Below, piece by piece: positions 8,434 to 17,623 of a stretch of 50,530 nt of DNA. The translations under genes and the position numbers were made by a program. The DNA is taken from assembly GCA_024684085.1 (NCBI GenBank), contig JAIKXM010000011.1:1-50530 (forward strand), given 5' to 3'. The DNA is from Lachnospiraceae bacterium (GTDB lineage Bacteria; Bacillota; Clostridia; Lachnospirales; Lachnospiraceae). Numbering within the stretch: the first letter of the stretch is position 1; every line of letters starts with the position of its first letter. The notes below the pieces were generated by a model. The model made no database searches and was not told the DNA's origin. It saw only the letters and a program-made list of their open reading frames with translations.

Positions 8434-9609
8434 TCAGTTCTCATCGTTTGATGCATTGTCATATGAGAGATCATCCACGTCACTGTAAGATGACTCATTT
8501 GTTTCATCAGGCATCTCCATATAATTGTCAGCAGGATTAACTCGTGCTGCTCTTCTCTTGGCAACTTCGTTCTTAATACGTGAAATATCTTTCGTGAATA
8601 TACTTGAGATCTCATCTGAATAACCACAGATAACATCCGGAAGCTTACCTGCGAAGTATTCCAGATCAGCATCTGACTTCTTCTTAGTTGTCCTTAACAG
8701 ATATTTCTTCTTATCCGCCATACCGAAGCATATAGAATACGACTTACCTGTGGGAATAAAATTCACTCTTGTTGTTGTCACCTGCTTGAACAGCCACAAC
8801 ACATCCTCGACATCATATACCTTCACTTGCAGCCCGGAAGTATATACAAAATATTTGTCATTAATCCATACACCATTGTATCCATCCTGATTATCGCACA
8901 GATCCTCTATCTCTTCCTGAACCTTATCGGGATTAGACTTCGTTGAAGTATACTTCTTAATAATATCGCGAGGATTTTTGAATAATCCATTATATAACAG
9001 CCAGAAACCAAATCCAATAAATAAAAGGATAAATAGCGATATTACTATTCCCCAGAAAGACAGTATATCTTCATCCGGTTTCAGAATGTAAGGAAGATAA
9101 TATTCCTCCACCTCTTCCTCAGTAATACCATAATACTCTGCCGTACTGCTGACATAATCTTCATAGAATCCCAATTCTTCACCGCTCAGCCTCTTAAGTG
9201 AACCGTGTACTGTAAAGCAGTCAAAAGATGAATAATCCGGCTCTGCACCATTTGTATCCATCTCATCCATAGCATCATAGATGTCATTCATCAGCTTATA
9301 TGCACGTCTGTTCTTACTTCCTGTAAGATCAACTGCTATACAGCAATCCGCCTGATCCAAAAGAACAAAATATGCTCTTTCCGTTGCGCTCTCCGGTGTG
9401 GAACCACTATACATAAAGAAGTCGTCTACATAGTAAACGGTCATCTCTGAAGCGCCTTCACGTATATCTTCAACTGCAACAGTATCCAGATTCTGCATAT
9501 CCCTAAAAAGCCATCCAAAAAAGGTAATGAAGATTATAAATGCGAGCAGTAAAGATGCGATGCCTAATAATAAGTTACAAGTTTTAAATTTGGTAATGAT
9601 CTTTTTCAA
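8434..9609 (-). CDS. Unrecognised two-helix membrane protein
   Basis: 391 residues with membrane helices at about 14-36 and 181-208. The loop between them (about 140 residues, acidic) is probably outside; it contains DQADCCIAVDLTG and is rich in Tyr/Asp/Glu. The C-terminal 180 residues should be cytoplasmic and contain a beta-rich stretch with NGVWINDKYFVYT and YDVEDVLWLFKQVTTTRVNF, which looks like a PH-like small domain, then a Lys/Arg-rich helix and an acidic Ser/Asn tail. The start codon is TTG with GGGAG 9 bp upstream. A good promoter lies at 9668-9696. I do not recognise a characterised family. Confidence 0.75.
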   Translation of the reverse strand: MKKIITKFKTCNLLLGIASLLLAFIIFITFFGWLFRDMQNLDTVAVEDIREGASEMTVYYVDDFFMYSGSTPESATERAYFVLLDQADCCIAVDLTGSKNRRAYKLMNDIYDAMDEMDTNGAEPDYSSFDCFTVHGSLKRLSGEELGFYEDYVSSTAEYYGITEEEVEEYYLPYILKPDEDILSFWGIVISLFILLFIGFGFWLLYNGLFKNPRDIIKKYTSTKSNPDKVQEEIEDLCDNQDGYNGVWINDKYFVYTSGLQVKVYDVEDVLWLFKQVTTTRVNFIPTGKSYSICFGMADKKKYLLRTTKKKSDADLEYFAGKLPDVICGYSDEISSIFTKDISRIKNEVAKRRAARVNPADNYMEMPDETNESSYSDVDDLSYDNASNDEN

Positions 9610-9667
9610 TTTAGTTTTCTCCCTCGCTCATGATCTCAATTGTATCGTTTTAAACAATCTATCTGAT

Positions 9668-9696
9668 ATACTAACTTAAAGAAATTCTCAATGCAA
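9668..9696 (-). promoter_or_regulatory. Promoter of the 391-residue membrane protein gene
   Basis: Minus strand TTGCAT (9696-9691), 17-base spacer, TAGTAT (9673-9668), about 60 bp upstream of the TTG start. Confidence 0.6.
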
Positions 9697-9725
9697 GTAT
9701 ATTTTATCCGGCAAACAGCAAAACA

Positions 9726-9762
9726 GGGAGGATACGGTATTCATTCACACCGATATCCTCCC
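9726..9762 (-). terminator. Terminator after the beta-helix protein gene
   Basis: Minus strand arms GGGAGGATATCGGT and ACCGTATCCTCCC pair with one bulge around an 8-10 base loop and are followed by TGTTTTGCTGTTTG. It lies 33 bp past the stop at 9795. Confidence 0.75.
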
Positions 9763-9794
9763 ATGATCACCTCATGATCTGACTATGATGATCC

Positions 9795-12700
9795 TTAATA
9801 TCTGATCAGTTTTCCTCCACTCAGATCACAATCAATCAGCTCCGCATAATGATAATTCATTATCAAGTCGCTCTTGAACGTACACTTAATGAACTTCATA
9901 TTCTCACCGTCATACAGATGAACCTGTCCGTCAAAGGTACAATTCTCGAATCTGAGATTCTTAGCCGGTCTGATAACACCCATAGCGCCCTTGACATTAC
10001 CTGTAAAAGAGCAGCCACTCACATACACATTCTCCACGGGATTGCTGTTATCATTCGTCTCAAACAACAGACCGAACTGTGGATCTATACCGGACGCCCT
10101 GTCGAGGTGACAATTAAAGATGTAGACATTTTTACCATCTACCAGGCCCAGATTATTACGCCTGTTATCATGTATATTACAATTACTTATAAAAATGTTG
10201 CGATTCGATTTAGTCTTATCAGCCGCATGGTACGAAGACAGATACAGACCGTCTCCCCAGCTGTTCGACATCTCCACTCCGGTTATCGATATATTGTTAC
10301 ATTCATATACCGAAATACAGCAACCATTCTCACCTGCCGTACCCTTATGATTATTCTTGTCTCCTACGATATGTCCGCCACTGAGAGAAGCATTCTCTGC
10401 TTCCATGAACCAGATTCCCTTATAGTCATCCTTAGCTGTCGGCATGATACGTATATAAGCTCCGCTCGACATCTTGATATTGACATTGGATCTGACCTGA
10501 ATCCTGTCGTAAGCATCATCATTAGGATCTATATAATAGTTACCGTCCGGTACATAAAGAATGGTTCCGTCCACAGGAGCAAGTGACTGAACTGCATTAA
10601 TGGCCATCTGGAACGCCTTAGCGTCAGCCTTATCATCCGTTCCGTCTGCGCCGTAATCCTGAGGAGTTACTATCCTGTCATTCTCGATTATCCTTCGATT
10701 GATCTCTTCCTCATCCTCAAGAACCTGAACCAGACATTCCGCCGATACAGTCTTGCCATTATATCCGGTAGCCATAACGGTGATGATAGTCATTCCCGGA
10801 TTAACGCCTGTCACCATACAACGATTCTGATCATCAACCGCGATCGTCGCCACTCCGGTGTTACCCGTCTTCCACTTTATGACAGGACTGTCAGCATTGG
10901 AAGGGGTGACCGTAGCGACAAGCGGTACCAGAGTACCTGTACTGTCCGCAGGATCATTCGTTGTCTGCCCCTGAGTGATGGTAATTCTCGTCTTATTCAG
11001 CTTAACCGAATTAACCGTTATGAAGGTAATACTCTTCTTAACGATATTGAAGTTCACGGTCTTCTGATTGCCGTATTCTCCCACACCTGCCAAAGTGACA
11101 GAAGCCTTTCCGACCTTGAGATTATTCTTATAAGATCCGGGCACTATGGATACATAATCCGACGCATCCAGTTCGATCCCTTTTTTCTTATCCGCTGAAT
11201 TCCTATATACATGAATATCACCGTTCCCCGATGAATCCGAAAGAGTCAGATCCTCGATCGCCTCACCTCTGTATGTCTGATCCTCGATCACATACACGAA
11301 CTTCGATATATCTTTCTTGGGATCATATACTTCATAAGAACCTGCTACCAGTCCTTTATAATTGCCGCGTCCTTCTATTAAGACAGTGACTTCTTTCACG
11401 GGACCGGTGATAACATCAGGCATCTCTACCCATTCATCGCCGTTCTTCAATAAATATGCTACGATCTCATAGTCTTTTTTTGCTTTCAGTTTATTATTCT
11501 TATTATCTGCGACCTCAGGAACCGATAAGCACTTCTTTGGCTTGTCAGTATATGCTTTATCGGGCAATTTGACGCTGCACATACTTATTTCGGCAGCAAC
11601 TATTGTGAATTCACCTTCTTTTTTGACCTTATTGGAATAATTGCCCTTGCCGGTGATCGTATAAGAAGCAGTTCCGACTTTATTGTTATTCTTATACTTT
11701 ACGGTATAGTCCTTATTAAGCGTTAAGACGGTTCCTTCGTCATCACTCAACAGGAAATCATATGTTGTGCCCGGTGCGGTATAAGTCACCGATACGGGAG
11801 GATTATTAATCGTGAAATCACCCTTCGGAAGGATCTTGTAAGTCTTAGTTATACTGCCACCATACTGATGCAATCCTGTAAAGACAGCTTTGGCATTACC
11901 GCACTTGGTATTAGCCGAATACTTAACTGTATAGTCAACACCTTCCGTAAGTACCGTACCGTCGTAGCTTACAAGACCCAGTGTATCCTGTGTGATACCG
12001 CCATTAGCTGCATCAATACTGCTGAACGGGATCGAAGCCTTCCACTTATCCTTATCTATAACGGCATTCTTCTTGAAATTGTATCCCGCTGCTATCTTCA
12101 CCGTCTTGGCCAGATTCCCGGCATATGGAGCTGTGGCAGCACTGATCTTAAGAGTAGCATTGCCTACATCATCCCCACCTTCGAGAACCGCTGTATAATA
12201 CGAAGGGTCTACCACCTTTCCCTTTATCTTGATACTTAATCCCAGATCATCAACCGTGATAGGCGTCCCGTAAAACTTCGGACTCTTATTGGTCATTACG
12301 ACCGTCGCTTTGGACAGATTATAATCAGCTCCTACAATATAATATGAATAATCAATATTCTGACCGGTGTAATTCTTAATACCCGTCAATTGGAAAAAGA
12401 TCTCCTCTATTCCGTTAGGATCACCTTTAAGACCGTTTTCAAAATACGACTGATACTCCAGCTTGTAGTCTCTTCCTTCAGTCAGCTTCTTATTATTGTA
12501 GTACACAACAGGCTTAGCTTTAACTGCCTTACCGGTATAATTATATGCCTGTCCGGCATTGGTAACCGTTATATTTGCCGACGTAAATGTTGCAGGCAGG
12601 ATCGTATAAGCAAACGAACGTGTTCCGCTATACTGACCTGTAAGTGCCACCGTCACAGTCGGTGCCTTAGACGAATCACTTGTTGCCACATTGATATTAT

Positions 12701-13466
12701 TCTTATATGTCAGCTTATAATCCGTCTTCTCAGCGAGTAATCTTGTCTTATCATACACTCGGATATCCTGCAGAATAGCCTTACCGGTATACACATAATT
12801 ATCCTTATCAAAGCCTGCTATCCAGATATCACCCTTCATCATTATGATGCTGTCCGGATCCTCATCACATGCTATCGCAAAATTGCGGCAATTCGCTAAC
12901 ATCTCTGCCTCAGTTAATGCCGAAGCCTCTAACGACATCATCTGAGCCTTATCGTCATCTCCTGACACAGGTGTCATAATTAACGATATCTCTTCCGGAT
13001 CGATCACAGTCTCCGTTTCTGTCTCTGTCTCTGTCTCTGTTTCTGTCTCGTCCGCTGTCGATATCTCTTCTACCGTCTCAGCCTCAGTATCAGCTTCAAC
13101 TTCAGTTTCGGCATAAGCTCCGGTTTCAACATCCGCATCATTGCTGTTCGCATTGTCGCTGTCATTATCATTCGCGGTCTCTGATCCGGAGTATGGCTCA
13201 GTTGTTTCTTCGGTTGCCTCAGATTCAGTGGCGGTATCTTTTTCATTAATATCTTCTTCCGATGAGCCTATGGATGGTTCTTCTGCATTCGCACTTCCTG
13301 TATTGCTCTCTTCCTCAGACTCTGTGTACGCAGCCTGTTCTGCTGCCTCGCCCACACTAATTGCAGGGATAGTATTCTGAGCTGCCATTACTGGCATCAC
13401 GGCATCACCCATACCGGTGAATACCATTACCGCTGATAATAATAATACTGCTACTCTTTTCTTCAT
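9795..13466 (-). CDS. Large secreted surface protein: MBG-like repeats, Big_2 domain and pectate-lyase-type beta-helix
   Basis: 1223 residues from the ATG at 13466; GGAGGT lies 10 bp upstream, while an earlier in-frame GTG overlaps that ribosome site. Signal peptide 1-29 (ends VMAA). Residues 30-170 are an acidic Ser/Thr/Glu stalk with a run of Thr-Glu pairs. Residues 200-820 hold repeated about 80-residue modules with YTGKA/LTEGVDYTVKY/NKVGTASYTITGKGNY motifs, typical of MBG or Ig-like surface repeats. A Big_2-type domain (about 825-925) follows. The last 280 residues are a right-handed beta-helix beginning with the VTPQDYGADGTDD motif seen in pectate lyase/GH28-type and tailspike folds. Function could be polysaccharide cleavage or adhesion. 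No sortase or membrane anchor is visible. It lies 37 bp behind a hybrid histidine kinase and is probably co-transcribed with it. Confidence 0.88.
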   Translation of the reverse strand: MKKRVAVLLLSAVMVFTGMGDAVMPVMAAQNTIPAISVGEAAEQAAYTESEEESNTGSANAEEPSIGSSEEDINEKDTATESEATEETTEPYSGSETANDNDSDNANSNDADVETGAYAETEVEADTEAETVEEISTADETETETETETETETVIDPEEISLIMTPVSGDDDKAQMMSLEASALTEAEMLANCRNFAIACDEDPDSIIMMKGDIWIAGFDKDNYVYTGKAILQDIRVYDKTRLLAEKTDYKLTYKNNINVATSDSSKAPTVTVALTGQYSGTRSFAYTILPATFTSANITVTNAGQAYNYTGKAVKAKPVVYYNNKKLTEGRDYKLEYQSYFENGLKGDPNGIEEIFFQLTGIKNYTGQNIDYSYYIVGADYNLSKATVVMTNKSPKFYGTPITVDDLGLSIKIKGKVVDPSYYTAVLEGGDDVGNATLKISAATAPYAGNLAKTVKIAAGYNFKKNAVIDKDKWKASIPFSSIDAANGGITQDTLGLVSYDGTVLTEGVDYTVKYSANTKCGNAKAVFTGLHQYGGSITKTYKILPKGDFTINNPPVSVTYTAPGTTYDFLLSDDEGTVLTLNKDYTVKYKNNNKVGTASYTITGKGNYSNKVKKEGEFTIVAAEISMCSVKLPDKAYTDKPKKCLSVPEVADNKNNKLKAKKDYEIVAYLLKNGDEWVEMPDVITGPVKEVTVLIEGRGNYKGLVAGSYEVYDPKKDISKFVYVIEDQTYRGEAIEDLTLSDSSGNGDIHVYRNSADKKKGIELDASDYVSIVPGSYKNNLKVGKASVTLAGVGEYGNQKTVNFNIVKKSITFITVNSVKLNKTRITITQGQTTNDPADSTGTLVPLVATVTPSNADSPVIKWKTGNTGVATIAVDDQNRCMVTGVNPGMTIITVMATGYNGKTVSAECLVQVLEDEEEINRRIIENDRIVTPQDYGADGTDDKADAKAFQMAINAVQSLAPVDGTILYVPDGNYYIDPNDDAYDRIQVRSNVNIKMSSGAYIRIMPTAKDDYKGIWFMEAENASLSGGHIVGDKNNHKGTAGENGCCISVYECNNISITGVEMSNSWGDGLYLSSYHAADKTKSNRNIFISNCNIHDNRRNNLGLVDGKNVYIFNCHLDRASGIDPQFGLLFETNDNSNPVENVYVSGCSFTGNVKGAMGVIRPAKNLRFENCTFDGQVHLYDGENMKFIKCTFKSDLIMNYHYAELIDCDLSGGKLIRY

Positions 13467-13515
13467 AGGTCGACACACCTCCGATTATTTAGTCATCCTT
13501 ACTGCCTTAAGTTGA

Positions 13516-16500
13516 CTATTCGTTTTGCAAATGCTGAGGACCCTCCCCGACAGGAGTCTCCGGTTCCGCTTCTTCTCCGTAGGTATCCTTCAGATAATCT
13601 TTAAGAAGATTGTACAGTTCTTCATTCATCATATTATCGCTCATCTCACAGATCGACAGATATATCTCCGTCTTCATTATGTCGAGCTTTTCGTATCTGA
13701 TCTTGTCAATATACTTGTTGATAGTCGGGAAATCAAAGTCTTTACACGCCGCCATGATCTTCCTGATGATATCCTGCTCAGATGCATACTTCTCGATCTC
13801 GGGCAAGTCTTCAACTTTCTCATCGCTATCGATTGTATTCTCAGCCTCTTCGTCTGCTTTCTCTTTTGATCCCTGTGCTTCTTCTGTTATTACCGGCTCT
13901 GTTACCTCAACAGATGACACTTCGCTCTTTACATTTTCAACCTGTTCGTCTGATTCCACTTCGCTCTTTACGGGTTCAGTCACCACGTCAGATATCGCTT
14001 CTGCCTTTACAGACTCAGTCTTCTCAACCGGCACTTCTTCCGCTTTAGAAGTCTCTGCTGCATCCTCGGGAAGTTCTGCTTCAGCTGATTCGGTTGTTGC
14101 TACGGACGCTTCATTTGGTGTACTTACGGTTATAGGATTATTCAATGCATCACTCGATATAGCGTCATGAATCTCCTTTACCAGATTCCTGTATGCCTGG
14201 AGGAAAATAGTATGATTAAGTTTCACATACTCTTCATCATCGCTCTTTCCTGCAAGTTCCAGGGCCTTAGCAAATTCGCCAAGCTGATTGGCTCCGATAT
14301 TAAGCAAAGTTCCTTTTATGGCATGCACTCTTACAGCATAATCATGCATGCTGTTATCGACATAAGCGCGGATCAAATTATTGGCAGACTGTCTTGCCTC
14401 TGTATAAGCCGTCCCCAAAATCTCAATATAATCATCCAGATATCCGCCACAATTTCTGATACCGCTTCGCACATTAATAGAAGGTAGCATCGATGCCAGA
14501 ATATCCTGTTTACTGCTCTGATTATATACAGGAGGTACAGCAACCGATGCTTCCTGCGATGTTGCTACAGGAACCGAATCAACATTTTCTTCAATACCGC
14601 TTGAAGCCGATCCCTCTGCCACAGGAGCCTCTACCGTGATCGGTGCGGATTCTTCATCTCTCTGCGCTTCCGACTTAAGTGACTCAGCTTCTGCCATTAC
14701 AGGTTCAGTATCTGCTTTTTCTACCACGACAGGTTCCGCCTTTGCAGCTTCTGCCATTACAGATTCAGTATCTGCTTTTTCTACCACGACAGATTCTGCC
14801 ATTGCAGATTCAGTATCTGTTTTTTCTACTACAGAAGGTTCAGCGTTTGCTACTTCTTCTACTACAGGGTCAACAGCTACTGCTTCTACTACAGCAGGTT
14901 CAACATCTACTGCTTCTTCTACAACAGGTTCAACATCAACAGATTCCTCTGCCTCTTGTATAGCGACATTACCCTCTTGGGCCATCAGATCTTCTGATGC
15001 CACTACGGCTTCTTCATTAACATCCCCGGCAAAAGCATGTGAACTTCTGAACTCAGTGAGAATACTCTCAAGTACTGAATCCTTCGGCTTATTATCCTCT
15101 ACAACCGAAGGCTCTATAAAGGCATCTGCCCCAAGCAAAGTAGCTTCCAACGGCTCAACGGTCTCCTCTACCGCTGCAAAACCGGCCTTCTCAGAGCCAT
15201 CCTCACCGTTCTCGCCTTCTTCACTATCCTCGATCATATAAGCGGGAAGGAATCTCTTGAAGATATTCTCCATCCTCTTGTAATTGATAGGCTTTCCTAT
15301 ATACTCATCAAAGCCTTCATCGATAAGTTCTTTCTTGGCTCCGCTTACGGCGTTGGCTGTAAGGACTACTATCTTACCTTCACCTGAAGGCGAATAATAA
15401 TCATCCATCTCACGGATCTTCTTCATCGCCTCAGTACCGTCCATCTCAGGCATCATATGATCCATAAAGATGATATTGTATTTATTGGTCTTACACTTCT
15501 CAATAGCTTCCGGTCCGCTTTCAGCTGTATCCACAGTAAGACCGTAGTGCGCAAGACTCTTAACGATAACTTTAAGATTGACCACGTTATCATCTACAAC
15601 GAGTATCTTCGCATCATGTATCTTGATCTGACCGAGAGTATATGCCTTCTCAAGCGTATCCTCGGCGCCCTGTCCGTAATCTCTCTCATGAGGATCGACA
15701 ACTTTCTGTCTGATAACGGCAACAAATTCAGAACCTTCTCCAAGCTTACTTCTGACACTGATGTCACCACCCATAAGCCTTGCAAAACCTCTTGTAATAG
15801 GAAGTCCGAGTCCGGTTCCTTCTATATAAGCATGATTCCTGTAATCAGACTGGGTAAAGCTCTCGAAGATCTTCTCCTTATCTTCATCCCTTATTCCTAT
15901 ACCTGTATCAGAGACAGTGAAGATAAGCTTGATCTCCTCTCCTGCCTTAATAGGACCGACTGCCGCATTCTCGGAATCTCTGAGCACTACCGCATCCAAT
16001 CTTACGCTTCCTTCATTGGTATACTTGATCGCGTTATTCAGCAGATTGATAAGCATCTGACGTATACGAACCTTATCACCGTACAACTTACCGGGACATG
16101 ATTCGTCGATCTGCATTGTGAAGTCCAGTCCCTTATTCTTGGCCTGTCCGCCTATGATAAGAGCTACATCACGCATTAGTGAGTTAACATAATATTCCTG
16201 ACATGCCAGCTCGATCTTACCTGACTCGATCTTGGAGATATCCAGAATATCATTGATAATAGCCAGCATATTGTTGGAAGACTGCCTGATATCTTTGATA
16301 TATTCCTCTGCCGCAGGCGATACCTGTTCCTTCATCAGCAGCTCCGAGAAGCCAACTATGGCATTCATCGGAGTCCTTATCTCATGCGACATATTGGCCA
16401 GGAACTTACTCTTCTCACGATTGGCTTCATCAGCTGCCGCCTTAGCCTCTCTCAGAGTCTTCAGTGTTTTTTCACGTTCCGACAGATCCGTGATAACAAC

Positions 16501-17481
16501 AATGAATCCGATGTCATCGCCGTAAGGATCTGTGATCCTGCTGACAGTCAGATTACAGGTAATGTTATTCTTAAGACACCTTGTATCGATACTGGTAGAC
16601 TCGCCTTCAAACGCGAATACAGAACCTTCACTCAGGTCAAAAAGAGAGGTGACTGAGTGCTCCATATCCTGCAGATCTTCTCTCTTCAGTCCCATGAATC
16701 TGTTGGTGGCATCGTTAAATACACGCAGTTTATGACTCTTATCGTATACCAGCACGGGCACATTCAAAGAGAAATAGATAAACTCTGACAGGTTTGTCAT
16801 ATTAAGATGGGTCTTCTGATATGCATTGTTGGCGATATACAGGACAACCATCCCCCAAAACTGCATGATAGAACTGCCATATCGATCCGGCAGACCGGCG
16901 ACAGGCAATCTCATATCAAGCACCATGCCGGAGATTATCAGCAGTTCCACTATAAGGAACATTGACGCGAATTTCCTGACACGCTTATAGGGTGATTTCA
17001 CCAACATATATACCGTAACAATGAAGATACTGATCGCAACCAGTGTAGAATATGCCACAAAGAAATCATCGATCATCTCAGTGTCATAACTGAATCTGCG
17101 CCAGTCCATAGACAGAATATTGCCGCCTTTATTACGCTGCAATATCTGGAAATATATTCCGGTTCCTCCAAGTGTGAATGCAAAGAGCAGCCATTTCATA
17201 ACAGCGGGAATCTGCGACAGGTAACTTACCAGCAGCTGAGCCGAGATCAGGAAAAGGAAGGCTCCCGTCACTCCCAGCACACGTAGGTATAAGCCCGATT
17301 GATAATCACTGTCTATATACAACAGTCCGTAGGCTACACTCCAGAGCGCACTGGAAAAAGCAGTAAACAGGCACATTCTGTTTTCCGCGTATTTTAGCAA
17401 GCCTCTGAATAGGAGCTGTATTCCCATTGCAAGCGCCAGAATACAATTAACTATCAGCAGTATTCCCAATATCTGATTCAT
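13516..17481 (-). CDS. Hybrid sensor histidine kinase with seven-helix sensor, PAS, receiver and Hpt domains
   Basis: 1321 residues. Seven membrane helices fill 1-222 without a large external loop, so the signal is probably membrane-associated. A PAS domain (about 230-335) precedes HisKA with phospho-acceptor His366 in MSHEIRTPMNA, an ATPase domain (N box near 488, GTGLGLPI near 555) and a receiver domain with phospho-acceptor Asp674 in FMDHMMPEMDG. A 250-residue Ala/Glu/Val linker of imperfect repeats leads to an Hpt domain (about 995-1105) with His1053 in HAIKG. A second acidic linker and a 90-residue helical tail end the protein. This is a complete His-Asp-His relay without a DNA-binding output in the same gene or beside it. 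It sits between a clostripain-like peptidase and a surface beta-helix protein on one strand. Confidence 0.95.
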   Translation of the reverse strand: MNQILGILLIVNCILALAMGIQLLFRGLLKYAENRMCLFTAFSSALWSVAYGLLYIDSDYQSGLYLRVLGVTGAFLFLISAQLLVSYLSQIPAVMKWLLFAFTLGGTGIYFQILQRNKGGNILSMDWRRFSYDTEMIDDFFVAYSTLVAISIFIVTVYMLVKSPYKRVRKFASMFLIVELLIISGMVLDMRLPVAGLPDRYGSSIMQFWGMVVLYIANNAYQKTHLNMTNLSEFIYFSLNVPVLVYDKSHKLRVFNDATNRFMGLKREDLQDMEHSVTSLFDLSEGSVFAFEGESTSIDTRCLKNNITCNLTVSRITDPYGDDIGFIVVITDLSEREKTLKTLREAKAAADEANREKSKFLANMSHEIRTPMNAIVGFSELLMKEQVSPAAEEYIKDIRQSSNNMLAIINDILDISKIESGKIELACQEYYVNSLMRDVALIIGGQAKNKGLDFTMQIDESCPGKLYGDKVRIRQMLINLLNNAIKYTNEGSVRLDAVVLRDSENAAVGPIKAGEEIKLIFTVSDTGIGIRDEDKEKIFESFTQSDYRNHAYIEGTGLGLPITRGFARLMGGDISVRSKLGEGSEFVAVIRQKVVDPHERDYGQGAEDTLEKAYTLGQIKIHDAKILVVDDNVVNLKVIVKSLAHYGLTVDTAESGPEAIEKCKTNKYNIIFMDHMMPEMDGTEAMKKIREMDDYYSPSGEGKIVVLTANAVSGAKKELIDEGFDEYIGKPINYKRMENIFKRFLPAYMIEDSEEGENGEDGSEKAGFAAVEETVEPLEATLLGADAFIEPSVVEDNKPKDSVLESILTEFRSSHAFAGDVNEEAVVASEDLMAQEGNVAIQEAEESVDVEPVVEEAVDVEPAVVEAVAVDPVVEEVANAEPSVVEKTDTESAMAESVVVEKADTESVMAEAAKAEPVVVEKADTEPVMAEAESLKSEAQRDEESAPITVEAPVAEGSASSGIEENVDSVPVATSQEASVAVPPVYNQSSKQDILASMLPSINVRSGIRNCGGYLDDYIEILGTAYTEARQSANNLIRAYVDNSMHDYAVRVHAIKGTLLNIGANQLGEFAKALELAGKSDDEEYVKLNHTIFLQAYRNLVKEIHDAISSDALNNPITVSTPNEASVATTESAEAELPEDAAETSKAEEVPVEKTESVKAEAISDVVTEPVKSEVESDEQVENVKSEVSSVEVTEPVITEEAQGSKEKADEEAENTIDSDEKVEDLPEIEKYASEQDIIRKIMAACKDFDFPTINKYIDKIRYEKLDIMKTEIYLSICEMSDNMMNEELYNLLKDYLKDTYGEEAEPETPVGEGPQHLQNE

Positions 17482-17623
17482 ATTTGTCCCCCTGTAATAC
17501 AGTCATAGCCAATCTATGCCCCGGCCGAATCCATCGCATCCGATAATACCAATGCCATACGATCTCGACCGACAAGAATCTTCATATCTTAGTAACCGAT
17601 ACATTCCGATCATTTCCACCCCA

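Noticed and set aside
14636-15241. 201-residue Ser/Thr/Ala-rich frame opposite the hybrid kinase linker
   Set aside because: Mirror of the Ala/Glu/Val repeats on the other strand.
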